Shown piece after piece: positions 1-7,506 of a stretch of DNA of 64,000 nucleotides (positions are counted from its first letter, which is position 1; every line of letters starts with the position of its first letter). A program made the position numbers and the translations under genes. The DNA is from an uncultured Ruminococcus sp. GTDB lineage: Bacteria > Bacillota > Clostridia > Lachnospirales > Lachnospiraceae. Below the pieces are notes generated by a model. That model had not been told where the DNA came from. It was given only the letters and a program-made list of their open reading frames with translations, and did not search any database. The stretch lies in NCBI GenBank assembly GCA_900066355.1, contig FMEL01000006.1, forward strand, positions 129,765 to 193,764, in the 5' to 3' direction.

Positions 1-1766
1 TTCATTATGGAAAGAAAATTTTCCTTCCTCTTCCGATCCGTACATTCCTTACCACACTTAAATCCGTAAAATACATCTGGAAGGGTGTCTGTACACTTGC
101 AAAATGCAGAATCGAGGTACCGGTACTGGATGCAACTGCAATTGGTGTGTCTATCTTAAGAGGTGATTTCAGTACAGCATCTTCCGTCATGTTCCTGCTT
201 GGATTTGGTGAGATACTGGAAGACTGGACGCATAAGAAATCTGTGGATGATCTTGCGCGAAGTATGTCCCTGAATGTAAGTAAAGTATGGCTGGTTACGG
301 ACGACACAGAAGTTCAGGTCGGCACAGATACGATCAAACCGGGTGATCGGGTACGTATACATATGGGAACTGTGATTCCGTTTGACGGTGTTGTTACAGA
401 TGGAGAGGCAACGGTCAATGAGGCTTCCCTGACAGGTGAATCCATGCCGGTTGCCAAACATACAGAAAGCTATGTTTATGCAGGAACTGTTCTCGAAGAG
501 GGCGAACTTACCATCCGTGTAAAAGAAACATCCGGATCTACCAAGTTCGAAAAGATCGTGACAATGATCGAAGAAACAGAGAAACTGAAATCTGCGGTAG
601 AAAGTAAGGCAGAGCATCTTGCAGACAGCCTTGTTCCGTATACACTTGCCGGAACTGCACTTACCTATGCACTTACCAGAAATGTGACGAAGGCACTGTC
701 TATTCTGATGGTTGACTTCTCATGTGCACTGAAACTTGCCATGCCGATTTCTGTACTTGCAGCAATCCGCGAGGCAAATGCGCATCATATCACGGTAAAA
801 GGCGGCAAGTTCATGGAAGCAGTGGCAGAGGCTGATACAATCGTATTTGATAAGACGGGTACGCTGACAAAAGCGCAGCCGACAGTTGCAGATATAGTAT
901 CTTTTAACGGCGACTCCAAAGAAAATCTGCTGAGACTGGCGGCCTGCATGGAAGAACACTTCCCGCATTCTATGGCGAAAGCGGTTATGGACGCTGCGAA
1001 AGAACGTGGCCTGACACATGAAGAAATGCACTCAAAAGTTGAATATATCGTGGCACATGGTATTTCTACAACTGTAAACGGACGAAAAGCAATCATTGGA
1101 AGCCATCATTTTGTCTTTGAGGATGAGAAATGCGCGATTCCGACAGGAAAAGAAGAGATTTTCAAAAACCTTCCGGAAGAATATTCTCATCTGTATCTTG
1201 GTATCGAGGGAGAACTGGCAGCGGTAATCTGTATTGAAGATCCGCTCCGCCCGGAGGGACCGGAGGTAATTAAGGCATTAAGAAAAGCCGGATTTACCCA
1301 GATCGTTATGATGACCGGCGACAGTGACCGTACTGCAAAAGCAATCGCAGCGAAAGTTGGTGTCGACAAATATTATTCAGAAGTTCTTCCTGAGGATAAG
1401 GCAAAATTTGTAGAAGAAGCAAAAGCACAGGGCCGCAAAGTGTTGATGGTAGGGGATGGTATCAATGATTCACCGGCTCTGTCAGCAGCCGATGTCGGTA
1501 TTGCAATCAGTGACGGGGCAGAACTTGCAAGAGAAATTGCAGATATCACGATTGGTGCGGATGATCTGAGTGTTATGGTAACACTCAAAGAAATCAGTAA
1601 TGGTCTGATGGACAAGATCCACAAGAATTACAGGCGTATCGTTGGCATCAACGGAAGTCTGATCGTGCTTGGTGTGACCGGAGTGATCCAGCCGACAATG
1701 TCTGCATTGCTTCATAATACATCAACGCTTTTGATTGGCATGGATTCCATGAAATCTGTACTTTGA
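1..1766 (+). CDS. P1B-type heavy-metal ATPase, 5' end outside window
   Basis: The reading frame is open from the first bases (codons from position 3), so the N-terminus and first membrane helices lie upstream. Visible P-type ATPase landmarks are TGES in the actuator domain, DKTGTLTK at the phosphorylation site, an HP dipeptide in the nucleotide domain (EEHFPHSMAKAV) and GDGINDSPAL in the hinge. These are known to drive ATP-coupled metal transport across the membrane. The helix before the phosphorylation site normally carries CPC, CPH, SPC or TPC; here it reads FSCALKLAMP, with Ser-Cys-Ala and no proline in the motif. Cargo therefore cannot be assigned from the motif. The neighbouring flavodoxin operon, with its DtxR-like operator candidates, makes iron or manganese a reasonable guess. 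Confidence 0.9.
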   Translation, partial: HYGKKIFLPLPIRTFLTTLKSVKYIWKGVCTLAKCRIEVPVLDATAIGVSILRGDFSTASSVMFLLGFGEILEDWTHKKSVDDLARSMSLNVSKVWLVTDDTEVQVGTDTIKPGDRVRIHMGTVIPFDGVVTDGEATVNEASLTGESMPVAKHTESYVYAGTVLEEGELTIRVKETSGSTKFEKIVTMIEETEKLKSAVESKAEHLADSLVPYTLAGTALTYALTRNVTKALSILMVDFSCALKLAMPISVLAAIREANAHHITVKGGKFMEAVAEADTIVFDKTGTLTKAQPTVADIVSFNGDSKENLLRLAACMEEHFPHSMAKAVMDAAKERGLTHEEMHSKVEYIVAHGISTTVNGRKAIIGSHHFVFEDEKCAIPTGKEEIFKNLPEEYSHLYLGIEGELAAVICIEDPLRPEGPEVIKALRKAGFTQIVMMTGDSDRTAKAIAAKVGVDKYYSEVLPEDKAKFVEEAKAQGRKVLMVGDGINDSPALSAADVGIAISDGAELAREIADITIGADDLSVMVTLKEISNGLMDKIHKNYRRIVGINGSLIVLGVTGVIQPTMSALLHNTSTLLIGMDSMKSVL

Positions 1767-1805
1767 TCCGATAATAAACTATAAAAAGTTAATCACAAAA
1801 AACTC

Positions 1806-1834
1806 TTGACAGCACGCGGAAAATATTGTACTAT
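1806..1834 (+). promoter_or_regulatory. sigma-A promoter of the DUF3793-flavodoxin operon
   Basis: A perfect TTGACA (1806-1811) is separated by 17 nt from TACTAT (1829-1834). It lies 110 bp before the DUF3793 gene, so the transcript has a leader of about 100 nt. Confidence 0.8.
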
Positions 1835-1841
1835 CATACCA

Positions 1842-1857
1842 GTTAGAAACAACTAAC
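1842..1857 (+). promoter_or_regulatory. operator candidate 1, GTTAG-N6-CTAAC
   Basis: GTTAGAAACAACTAAC is a 5+6+5 dyad at about +1 of the promoter. The half-sites resemble the TTAG/CTAA half-sites of DtxR-family metal regulators. A second copy lies 67 bp downstream. Regulator identity is inferred. Confidence 0.5.
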
Positions 1858-1864
1858 AGATAAT

Positions 1865-1898
1865 AAATTTACGGGTATGGAAACATATCCGTAAATTT
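1865..1898 (+). promoter_or_regulatory. 15-bp leader hairpin with GAAA loop
   Basis: AAATTTACGGGTATG (1865-1879) pairs with 1884-1898 over 15 bp with one G-U pair, closing a GAAA tetraloop. No T-run follows, so it is not an intrinsic terminator. It sits between the two GTTAG-N6-CTAA sites and may protect or expose the leader. Confidence 0.6.
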
Positions 1899-1908
1899 AA
1901 AACCGATA

Positions 1909-1924
1909 GTTAGATAAAACTAAT
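1909..1924 (+). promoter_or_regulatory. operator candidate 2, GTTAG-N6-CTAAT
   Basis: GTTAGATAAAACTAAT repeats the half-sites and 6-nt spacing of the first site, and ends about 5 nt before the ribosome binding region of the DUF3793 gene. Two matching dyads in one leader suggest a real regulator site. Confidence 0.5.
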
Positions 1925-1942
1925 TTACAAGGGGATCTGAGG

Positions 1943-2494
1943 ATGTTAGAAGCTGAAATCATAGCACACTGCGCGCCTACGCTGGCAGGAATCAAAACTG
2001 CAAACATGTTTACTTACACACCTGGGAACAGGGATGATCTTCAAAAAGAAATTGAAGAGGAAAATGAAAAACTGAATAACAGAGGCGTTTTTGTGGAAGT
2101 ACTCAGAAGAAGCGAGCATAAAGCACTTGTTTATGTATATCGTAAGAAAAGACTGCAGCAGGATTTAAGCTGTGAGGGTGCATGCACTTTGCTGAAAAAC
2201 TGTGGTTATGAGTGTCAGGAAGCTGACTGCTGTATCCGAAAGCTACAGGAGCGCTTCTTTGAAAATGAATGTTTTCCTCATGAAGTAGGTTTGTTTCTTG
2301 GATATCCGCTGGATGATGTGACAGGTTTTATCGAACAGAAGGGTAAAAATTATAAGTGTTGCGGCATCTGGAAAGTATACGGGGATGAACAGCAGACCCG
2401 GATCCTTTTCCGTAAATTGAAGAGATGCTCGGAAATCTACAGACGTTTGTTTGCAGACGGACGCTCGATCCTTCAGTTGACCGTTGCAGCATAA
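1943..2494 (+). CDS. DUF3793 family protein
   Basis: The 183-residue product starts HCAPTLAGIK near residue 9 and has the cysteine-rich middle (about residues 76-95) and GYPLDDVTGF segment typical of DUF3793, a family of unknown function in anaerobic Firmicutes. The start is an ATG preceded by a purine-rich site. The flavodoxin gene follows after 25 nt, and the pair share the promoter at 1806 and the operator candidates. Co-location with flavodoxin, which replaces ferredoxin when iron is scarce, suggests a part in iron-limited physiology; that is inference. No membrane segment or signal peptide is visible, so it should be cytosolic. Confidence 0.8.
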   Translation: MLEAEIIAHCAPTLAGIKTANMFTYTPGNRDDLQKEIEEENEKLNNRGVFVEVLRRSEHKALVYVYRKKRLQQDLSCEGACTLLKNCGYECQEADCCIRKLQERFFENECFPHEVGLFLGYPLDDVTGFIEQKGKNYKCCGIWKVYGDEQQTRILFRKLKRCSEIYRRLFADGRSILQLTVAA

Positions 2495-2519
2495 AGAAGA
2501 AAGGATAAGGTAAAGTAAG

Positions 2520-2942
2520 ATGAGTAAAGTAGCAGTAGTTTATTGGAGTTCCACGGGAAACACAGAATCTATGGCAAATGCTGTTGCAGAAGGTGCAAAG
2601 GCAGCAGGCGCAGAAGTAACTGCTTTTGAAGCTTCCGATTTCTCCGCTGATAAAATGGATGAGTTTGATGCAATCGCATTTGGCTGTCCGGCTATGGGCG
2701 ATGAAGTTCTTGAGGAAGACGAATTTGAACCAATGTTCAGCTCCTGCGAAGCAAAGCTTTCCGGCAAAAAACTCGGACTTTTCGGTTCCTATGGATGGGG
2801 AGACGGAGAATGGATGCATGATTGGGAAGAAAAATGCAAAGAAGACGGTGCAGTTCTTGTATCCGACGGTGTCATTTGCCAGGAAGAACCAGATGACGAT
2901 GCAGTAGAAAGCTGCAAAGCACTTGGCAAGGCACTTGCATAA
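2520..2942 (+). CDS. flavodoxin
   Basis: A short-chain flavodoxin of 140 residues, a cytosolic FMN electron carrier. The phosphate-binding loop is WSSTGNTESMA at residues 9-19, and the FMN-flanking GSYGWGDGEWM lies near residues 89-99. Both match the usual short-form family length and layout. The protein is strongly acidic, as expected for this carrier. It is the second gene of the operon with DUF3793 and is followed by a terminator. Flavodoxins are typically induced under iron shortage, which fits the DtxR-like operator candidates in the leader. Confidence 0.95.
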   Translation: MSKVAVVYWSSTGNTESMANAVAEGAKAAGAEVTAFEASDFSADKMDEFDAIAFGCPAMGDEVLEEDEFEPMFSSCEAKLSGKKLGLFGSYGWGDGEWMHDWEEKCKEDGAVLVSDGVICQEEPDDDAVESCKALGKALA

Positions 2943-2974
2943 TCTTATAAAACTGAATATAACGATGCGAGAAG

Positions 2975-3008
2975 AAGTCGGGAACCGGTGTCAGGTTTCC
3001 GACTTTTT
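2975..3008 (+). terminator. terminator after flavodoxin
   Basis: AAGTCGGGAA (2975-2984) pairs with TTTCCGACTT (2996-3005) with one G-U pair, and the T-run continues to 3008. Confidence 0.8.
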
Positions 3009-3105
3009 GACGAAATGCCTGAAATTTCCGTAATACGTTCACAAAACCTACATAAATCTCTGCTAATATAAAGAAAAAGTAAAACTGTTGATGGAGGTAG
3101 GAATA

Positions 3106-3789
3106 ATGGAAGCCCCGAAGATTCTTGTAGTAGATGATGAAAGCCGTATGCGCAAGCTGGTAAAAGATTTCCTTGAGAAGAAAAATTTTCACGTACTGGA
3201 AGCCGGTGACGGTGAAGAGGCAATGGACATTTTTTATAAAGAAAAAGATATCGCGCTGTTGATACTTGATGTAATGATGCCGAAGATGGATGGATGGGAG
3301 GTGTGCCGTGAAATCCGCAAAAACTCCAAAGTGCCGATCATTATGCTGACAGCCAGAGGAGATGAGCGGGATGAACTTCTCGGATTTGAACTGGGCGTGG
3401 ATGAATATATTTCAAAGCCGTTCAGTCCGAAAATCCTTGTTGCACGCGTGGAGGCAATCCTTCGAAGAACCGGTCAGGATGCCGGTAATGATGTACTTGC
3501 CGCCGGAGGAATTGTAATCGATAAATCTGCACATCAGGCTACCGTAGATGGCAGGCAGATGGAACTGAGTTTCAAAGAATTTGAACTTCTGACATATTTC
3601 CTTGAAAATCAGGGAATTGCCCTTTCCAGAGAGAAAATCCTAAATTCTGTGTGGAACTATGATTATTTTGGCGATGCACGTACTATTGACACGCATGTCA
3701 AAAAATTGCGAAGCAAAATGGGCGATAAAGGAGAATACATTAAGACTGTCTGGGGAATGGGATACAAATTTGAGGTAGATGCACAATGA
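3106..3789 (+). CDS. OmpR/PhoB-family response regulator
   Basis: Receiver domain (residues 1-120) with the acidic pair D10/D11, phospho-acceptor D55 in LLILDVMMPK and the conserved K104 in YISKPFSP. A winged-helix DNA-binding domain follows and ends in the family pattern TIDTHVKKLRSKMG and VWGMGYKF. I chose the ATG at 3106 because GGAGGT (3090-3095) is placed correctly for it; an in-frame ATG at 3088 overlaps that ribosome site. The stop overlaps the kinase start by 4 nt (ATGA), so the two are translationally coupled partners. The stimulus is unknown. Confidence 0.95.
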   Translation: MEAPKILVVDDESRMRKLVKDFLEKKNFHVLEAGDGEEAMDIFYKEKDIALLILDVMMPKMDGWEVCREIRKNSKVPIIMLTARGDERDELLGFELGVDEYISKPFSPKILVARVEAILRRTGQDAGNDVLAAGGIVIDKSAHQATVDGRQMELSFKEFELLTYFLENQGIALSREKILNSVWNYDYFGDARTIDTHVKKLRSKMGDKGEYIKTVWGMGYKFEVDAQ

Positions 3790-5315
3790 AAAAACCACAG
3801 AGATCTGGTGTGAAAGAAAAAAAGAAAAAATTTCACCAACTGCGCCTGCAGATCTCCGTCTGGTTTAGCGGGCTTCTGCTTCTTTCCATGGTCATAACAA
3901 CCGTGATCAACGGTCTCTTTCTGGAGCACTATTACATCAGCAAAAAAACGGAGGTGCTGCAGGATGCGGTCAGGAATCTGGAGGATCTTAAAGTTGAAAC
4001 TGCATCGGACGGAAGCAGCAGTGCAGAAGTTTCAGATGCAATGTTTAAGGACAGCTCCGAAAATAACCTGACCTGGATCGTGATTACTGCGGACGGACAG
4101 ACCGTATGTGCAGTAGGAAGCAACGAGGATCTTCTGGAGGCGCGGCTGGTAGGATATGTGTATGATCTTGATAAGAAGAAAGACCATGCAAAAGTGATTC
4201 AGCAGAATGATAGTTATGTGATCCAGCAGGTGAGTGACCGCTTTGCCGGCATGGAATACGTGGAAAGCTGGGGCGAGATGGATAACGGCTGTTATTTCCT
4301 GATTCGTACACCGCTGGAAAGCATTCGGGAGAGCGTTTCCATATCCAATAAATTCTATTTCTATGTCGGCATTATGATCATTGTCATCAGTGGCCTTGTA
4401 ATCTGGTTTGTGACGAAGCGCATCACACGTCCGATCAGTGAATTGACGCTTCTTTCTACGAAGATGAGTGATCTGGATTTTGAAGCGAAATATCAGAGTC
4501 ATTCCGGCAATGAAATCGATGAACTGGGCGAGAATTTTAACCGGATGTCAGAACAGCTTGAAAAGACAATTTCCGAACTGAAATCCGCGAACAATCAGCT
4601 TCAGAAAGATATTGAGAACAAAGAACGAATCGATCAGATGAGACAGGAGTTTCTGAATAATGTATCTCATGAGTTAAAGACACCGATCGCGCTGGTACAG
4701 GGTTATGCAGAAGGTCTGAAAGAAAATATTTCCGAAGATCTGGAGAGCAGGGAATTTTACTGTGATGTCATTATGGATGAAGCCGGTAAGATGAACAAAC
4801 TTGTCCGTAATCTTCTCACTTTGAATCAGCTGGAATCCGGAAGGGATGAGATGACGGTAGAGCGCTTTGATATTGTGAGCGTAATCCGTGGTGTCCTGCA
4901 GTCGATGGATATCATGATCCAGCAAAAAGAAGCGAAAGTAAGCTTCAATGCTGATAAGCCGGTTTATGTATGGGCAGATGAATTCAAGATTGAAGAAGTT
5001 GTAACGAACTATACAAGTAATGCACTGAATCATCTGGATGGAGAAAAAGAAATTGAGATTCGTGTATTTACGGAAGGCGACCATGTGAAAGTTACTGTAT
5101 TTAATACAGGTAGGCCGATACCGGAAGCAGATGTCCCGAATCTCTGGAACAAGTTCTACAAGGTAGATAAGGCAAGAACGAGAGAGTACGGCGGAAGTGG
5201 TATTGGTCTGTCGATTGTCAAGGCAATCATGGAAGGACTCCATCAGCAATACGGTGTCAAAAACTATGACAATGGTGTTGAATTCTGGTTCACATTAGAT
5301 AAGAAGAATCAGTAA
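3786..5315 (+). CDS. membrane sensor histidine kinase
   Basis: The 509-residue kinase has two membrane helices (about residues 25-45 and 190-212) around an extracytoplasmic sensor of about 140 residues. A HAMP linker and short coiled coil follow. The HisKA motif NVSHELKTPIALVQGYAEGL carries phospho-acceptor H295. The ATPase domain shows an N-box (VTNYTSNALNHL) and G-box GSGIGLSIVK. It should autophosphorylate and pass phosphate to the regulator encoded just upstream. The basic N-terminus before helix 1 fits an inside-positive orientation. A terminator follows. The sensor domain gives no ligand clue that I recognise. Confidence 0.95.
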   Translation: MKKPQRSGVKEKKKKFHQLRLQISVWFSGLLLLSMVITTVINGLFLEHYYISKKTEVLQDAVRNLEDLKVETASDGSSSAEVSDAMFKDSSENNLTWIVITADGQTVCAVGSNEDLLEARLVGYVYDLDKKKDHAKVIQQNDSYVIQQVSDRFAGMEYVESWGEMDNGCYFLIRTPLESIRESVSISNKFYFYVGIMIIVISGLVIWFVTKRITRPISELTLLSTKMSDLDFEAKYQSHSGNEIDELGENFNRMSEQLEKTISELKSANNQLQKDIENKERIDQMRQEFLNNVSHELKTPIALVQGYAEGLKENISEDLESREFYCDVIMDEAGKMNKLVRNLLTLNQLESGRDEMTVERFDIVSVIRGVLQSMDIMIQQKEAKVSFNADKPVYVWADEFKIEEVVTNYTSNALNHLDGEKEIEIRVFTEGDHVKVTVFNTGRPIPEADVPNLWNKFYKVDKARTREYGGSGIGLSIVKAIMEGLHQQYGVKNYDNGVEFWFTLDKKNQ

Positions 5316-5330
5316 AACCGTACAAAATGG

Positions 5331-5369
5331 GACAGATGTGAAGAAATAGCTTTGCATCTGTCTTTTTTT
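5331..5369 (+). terminator. terminator after the sensor kinase
   Basis: GACAGATG (5331-5338) pairs with CATCTGTC (5355-5362), with an inner GAAG/CTTT pairing, followed by seven T residues. Confidence 0.85.
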
Positions 5370-5379
5370 GGGGTATACT
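5351..5379 (+). promoter_or_regulatory. hisH promoter overlapping the upstream terminator
   Basis: TTTGCA (5351-5356), 17 nt, then TATACT (5374-5379). The -35 element lies inside the 3' half of the preceding terminator hairpin. The hisH start follows 36 nt after the -10. Confidence 0.6.
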
Positions 5380-5414
5380 TGTAAATATTCGATAAAGACA
5401 GGGTGTGAGAGACA

Positions 5415-6035
5415 ATGATTGGAATTATTGACTATGATGCAGGCAATATCCGCAGCGTAGAAAAGGCACTTGCGTATCTGGGAGAGGAAACCGTTGTTTC
5501 CAGAGATCCACAGGTGCTTTTAAAATCAGATAAGGTGATTCTTCCGGGTGTCGGAAGCTTCGGACAGGCAATGGAGAATCTTCACAGATACAATCTGGTT
5601 CCGGTAATTAAAGAAATGGTAAAGAATAACACACCATTTCTTGGAATCTGTCTAGGATTGCAGCTTCTTTTTGAGAGCAGCGAAGAGACTCCGGGAGTAG
5701 AGGGACTTGGTATCCTGAAGGGCCGTATATTAAGAATTCCACCGTCGGAGGGGCTTAAGATTCCACATATGGGCTGGAATTCTCTTCATCTTCAGAATGA
5801 TGGCGGACTGTTTCGTGGTATTCCGGAAGACACGTATGTATATTTTGTACATTCTTATTATTTGCAGGCGGAAGATCCGCAGATTGTCAAAGCTGTGACT
5901 GATTACAGTACAACGATCCATGCATCTGTAGAGAAAGACAATGTATTTGCTTGCCAGTTCCATCCGGAGAAAAGCAGCAAATACGGACTGAAAATACTGG
6001 AAAATTTTGCAAAGCTTGAAAAGGAGGGAATCTGA
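5415..6035 (+). CDS. hisH: imidazole glycerol phosphate synthase, glutaminase subunit
   Basis: Class I glutamine amidotransferase of histidine synthesis. It releases ammonia from glutamine and channels it to HisF. The catalytic cysteine is C79 in FLGICLGLQLLF, and the His-Glu pair is H183/E185 in FHPEKSS. Length of 206 residues is normal for HisH. It starts with an ATG 36 nt after a promoter and is followed directly by hisF, whose ribosome site AAGGAGG lies inside the end of hisH. The rest of the his operon is not in the window, so this pair is transcribed apart from it. Confidence 0.97.
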   Translation: MIGIIDYDAGNIRSVEKALAYLGEETVVSRDPQVLLKSDKVILPGVGSFGQAMENLHRYNLVPVIKEMVKNNTPFLGICLGLQLLFESSEETPGVEGLGILKGRILRIPPSEGLKIPHMGWNSLHLQNDGGLFRGIPEDTYVYFVHSYYLQAEDPQIVKAVTDYSTTIHASVEKDNVFACQFHPEKSSKYGLKILENFAKLEKEGI

Positions 6036-6036
6036 G

Positions 6037-6795
6037 ATGTTTACAAAAAGAATCATTCCCTGCCTGGATGTCAATAAGGGACGTGTTGTAAAGGGGGTAA
6101 ATTTCGTGGATCTCAAAGATGCCGGTGATCCGGTTGAGATTGCGAAGGCCTATGATGCAGCCGGTGCAGATGAGCTTGTTTTTCTTGATATTACGGCATC
6201 CTGCGAGCAGCGTGAGACAGTAGTTGATATGGTACGCAAAGTTGCTGCCTGTGTATTTATCCCTTTTACAGTAGGTGGCGGCATCCGCACGGTCGATGAT
6301 TTTAAGATGCTTCTCCGTGAAGGCGCGGACAAGATTTCAGTAAATTCCGCGGCAATCGACCGTCCGGAATTGATTCGTGAGGCGGCTGAGAAATTTGGCA
6401 GCCAGTGCGTGGTACTTGCAATTGATGCAAAGAGAAGACCGGACGGAGGCTGGAATATCTACAAACATGGCGGACGTCTGGACACAGGACTGGATGCCAT
6501 TGAATGGGCCAGGAAAGCTGAAGCACTCGGTGCCGGTGAAATTCTCCTTACCAGCATGGACTGTGACGGAACAAAAGCCGGATATGACATTGAGCTTACA
6601 CGTGCGATCGCGGATGCAGTCAGTATTCCGGTCATTGCTTCCGGCGGTGCAGGAACGCTTGAACATTTTTATGATGCACTGACAGAGGGTGGCGCGGATG
6701 CCGCGCTGGCAGCATCTTTATTCCATTACAAAGAACTGGAGATCCGTCAGGTGAAGGAGTATCTGGCAGGCAGGGGAATCTCCGTAAGAAGATAA
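6037..6795 (+). CDS. hisF: imidazole glycerol phosphate synthase, cyclase subunit
   Basis: A (beta/alpha)8 barrel that joins ammonia to PRFAR to give IGP and AICAR, linking histidine and purine synthesis. Catalytic D11 (PCLDVNKGR) and D130 (LAIDAKRR) are both present, with GGGIR and ASGGAG phosphate-binding loops. The ATG at 6037 gives the conserved N-terminus MFTKRIIPCLDV; a longer in-frame start at 6007 would add residues not seen in the family and lies inside hisH. Product is 252 residues, normal length. Confidence 0.97.
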   Translation: MFTKRIIPCLDVNKGRVVKGVNFVDLKDAGDPVEIAKAYDAAGADELVFLDITASCEQRETVVDMVRKVAACVFIPFTVGGGIRTVDDFKMLLREGADKISVNSAAIDRPELIREAAEKFGSQCVVLAIDAKRRPDGGWNIYKHGGRLDTGLDAIEWARKAEALGAGEILLTSMDCDGTKAGYDIELTRAIADAVSIPVIASGGAGTLEHFYDALTEGGADAALAASLFHYKELEIRQVKEYLAGRGISVRR

Positions 6796-6808
6796 GAGGT
6801 GAAGGAAA

Positions 6809-7504
6809 ATGGCTCCTTTGTCAGGAGAATGGCTGGAAGCCCTGAAAGGTGAATTCCATCAGCCATATTATGTAAAATTATATAAAACCGTCATGCAGGA
6901 ATATCAGTCACGAAAGATTTTTCCTCCGGCAGATGATATGTTCAATGCATTTCATTTTACACCGTTAAGTCAGGTAAAGGTTGTGATACTTGGACAGGAT
7001 CCGTATCACAATGACGGACAGGCACATGGACTTTGTTTTTCTGTAAAAAAGGATGTAGAGATCCCGCCGTCACTGGTGAACATTTATCAGGAACTTCATG
7101 ATGATCTTGGCTGTTATATCCCGGATAACGGTTATCTGGAAAAATGGGCAAGACAGGGTGTACTGATGCTGAACACGGTACTGACTGTGCGTGCACATCA
7201 GGCTAATTCACACAGAGGAATCGGATGGGAGCAGTTTACAGATGCGGCGATCCGTATCCTCAATGAGCAGGACAGACCGATCGTATTTCTTCTGTGGGGA
7301 CGTCCGGCACAGATGAAAAAATCAATGCTCAATAACCCGAAACATCTGATTCTGGAAGCACCTCATCCGAGCCCGCTTTCTGCATACAGAGGTTTTTTCG
7401 GATGCAGACATTTCAGCAAGACAAATGAATTTCTAATTCAGAACGGTCTGGAGCCGATTGACTGGCAGATCGAAAATAAAACACAACAGGAAATCAAGGA
7501 GTAA
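6809..7504 (+). CDS. ung: uracil-DNA glycosylase, family 1
   Basis: Removes uracil from DNA at the first step of base excision repair. The water-activating loop is GQDPYH with D64, and the C-terminal catalytic/minor-groove loop is HPSPLSAYRGFFGC. LLWGRPAQ corresponds to the uracil-recognition strand. The 231-residue length is typical. It follows hisF by 13 nt with the start site GAGGTGAAGG, and the flippase gene starts 2 nt after its stop, so hisH-hisF-ung-flippase look co-transcribed although their functions differ. Confidence 0.96.
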   Translation: MAPLSGEWLEALKGEFHQPYYVKLYKTVMQEYQSRKIFPPADDMFNAFHFTPLSQVKVVILGQDPYHNDGQAHGLCFSVKKDVEIPPSLVNIYQELHDDLGCYIPDNGYLEKWARQGVLMLNTVLTVRAHQANSHRGIGWEQFTDAAIRILNEQDRPIVFLLWGRPAQMKKSMLNNPKHLILEAPHPSPLSAYRGFFGCRHFSKTNEFLIQNGLEPIDWQIENKTQQEIKE

Positions 7505-7506
7505 AC

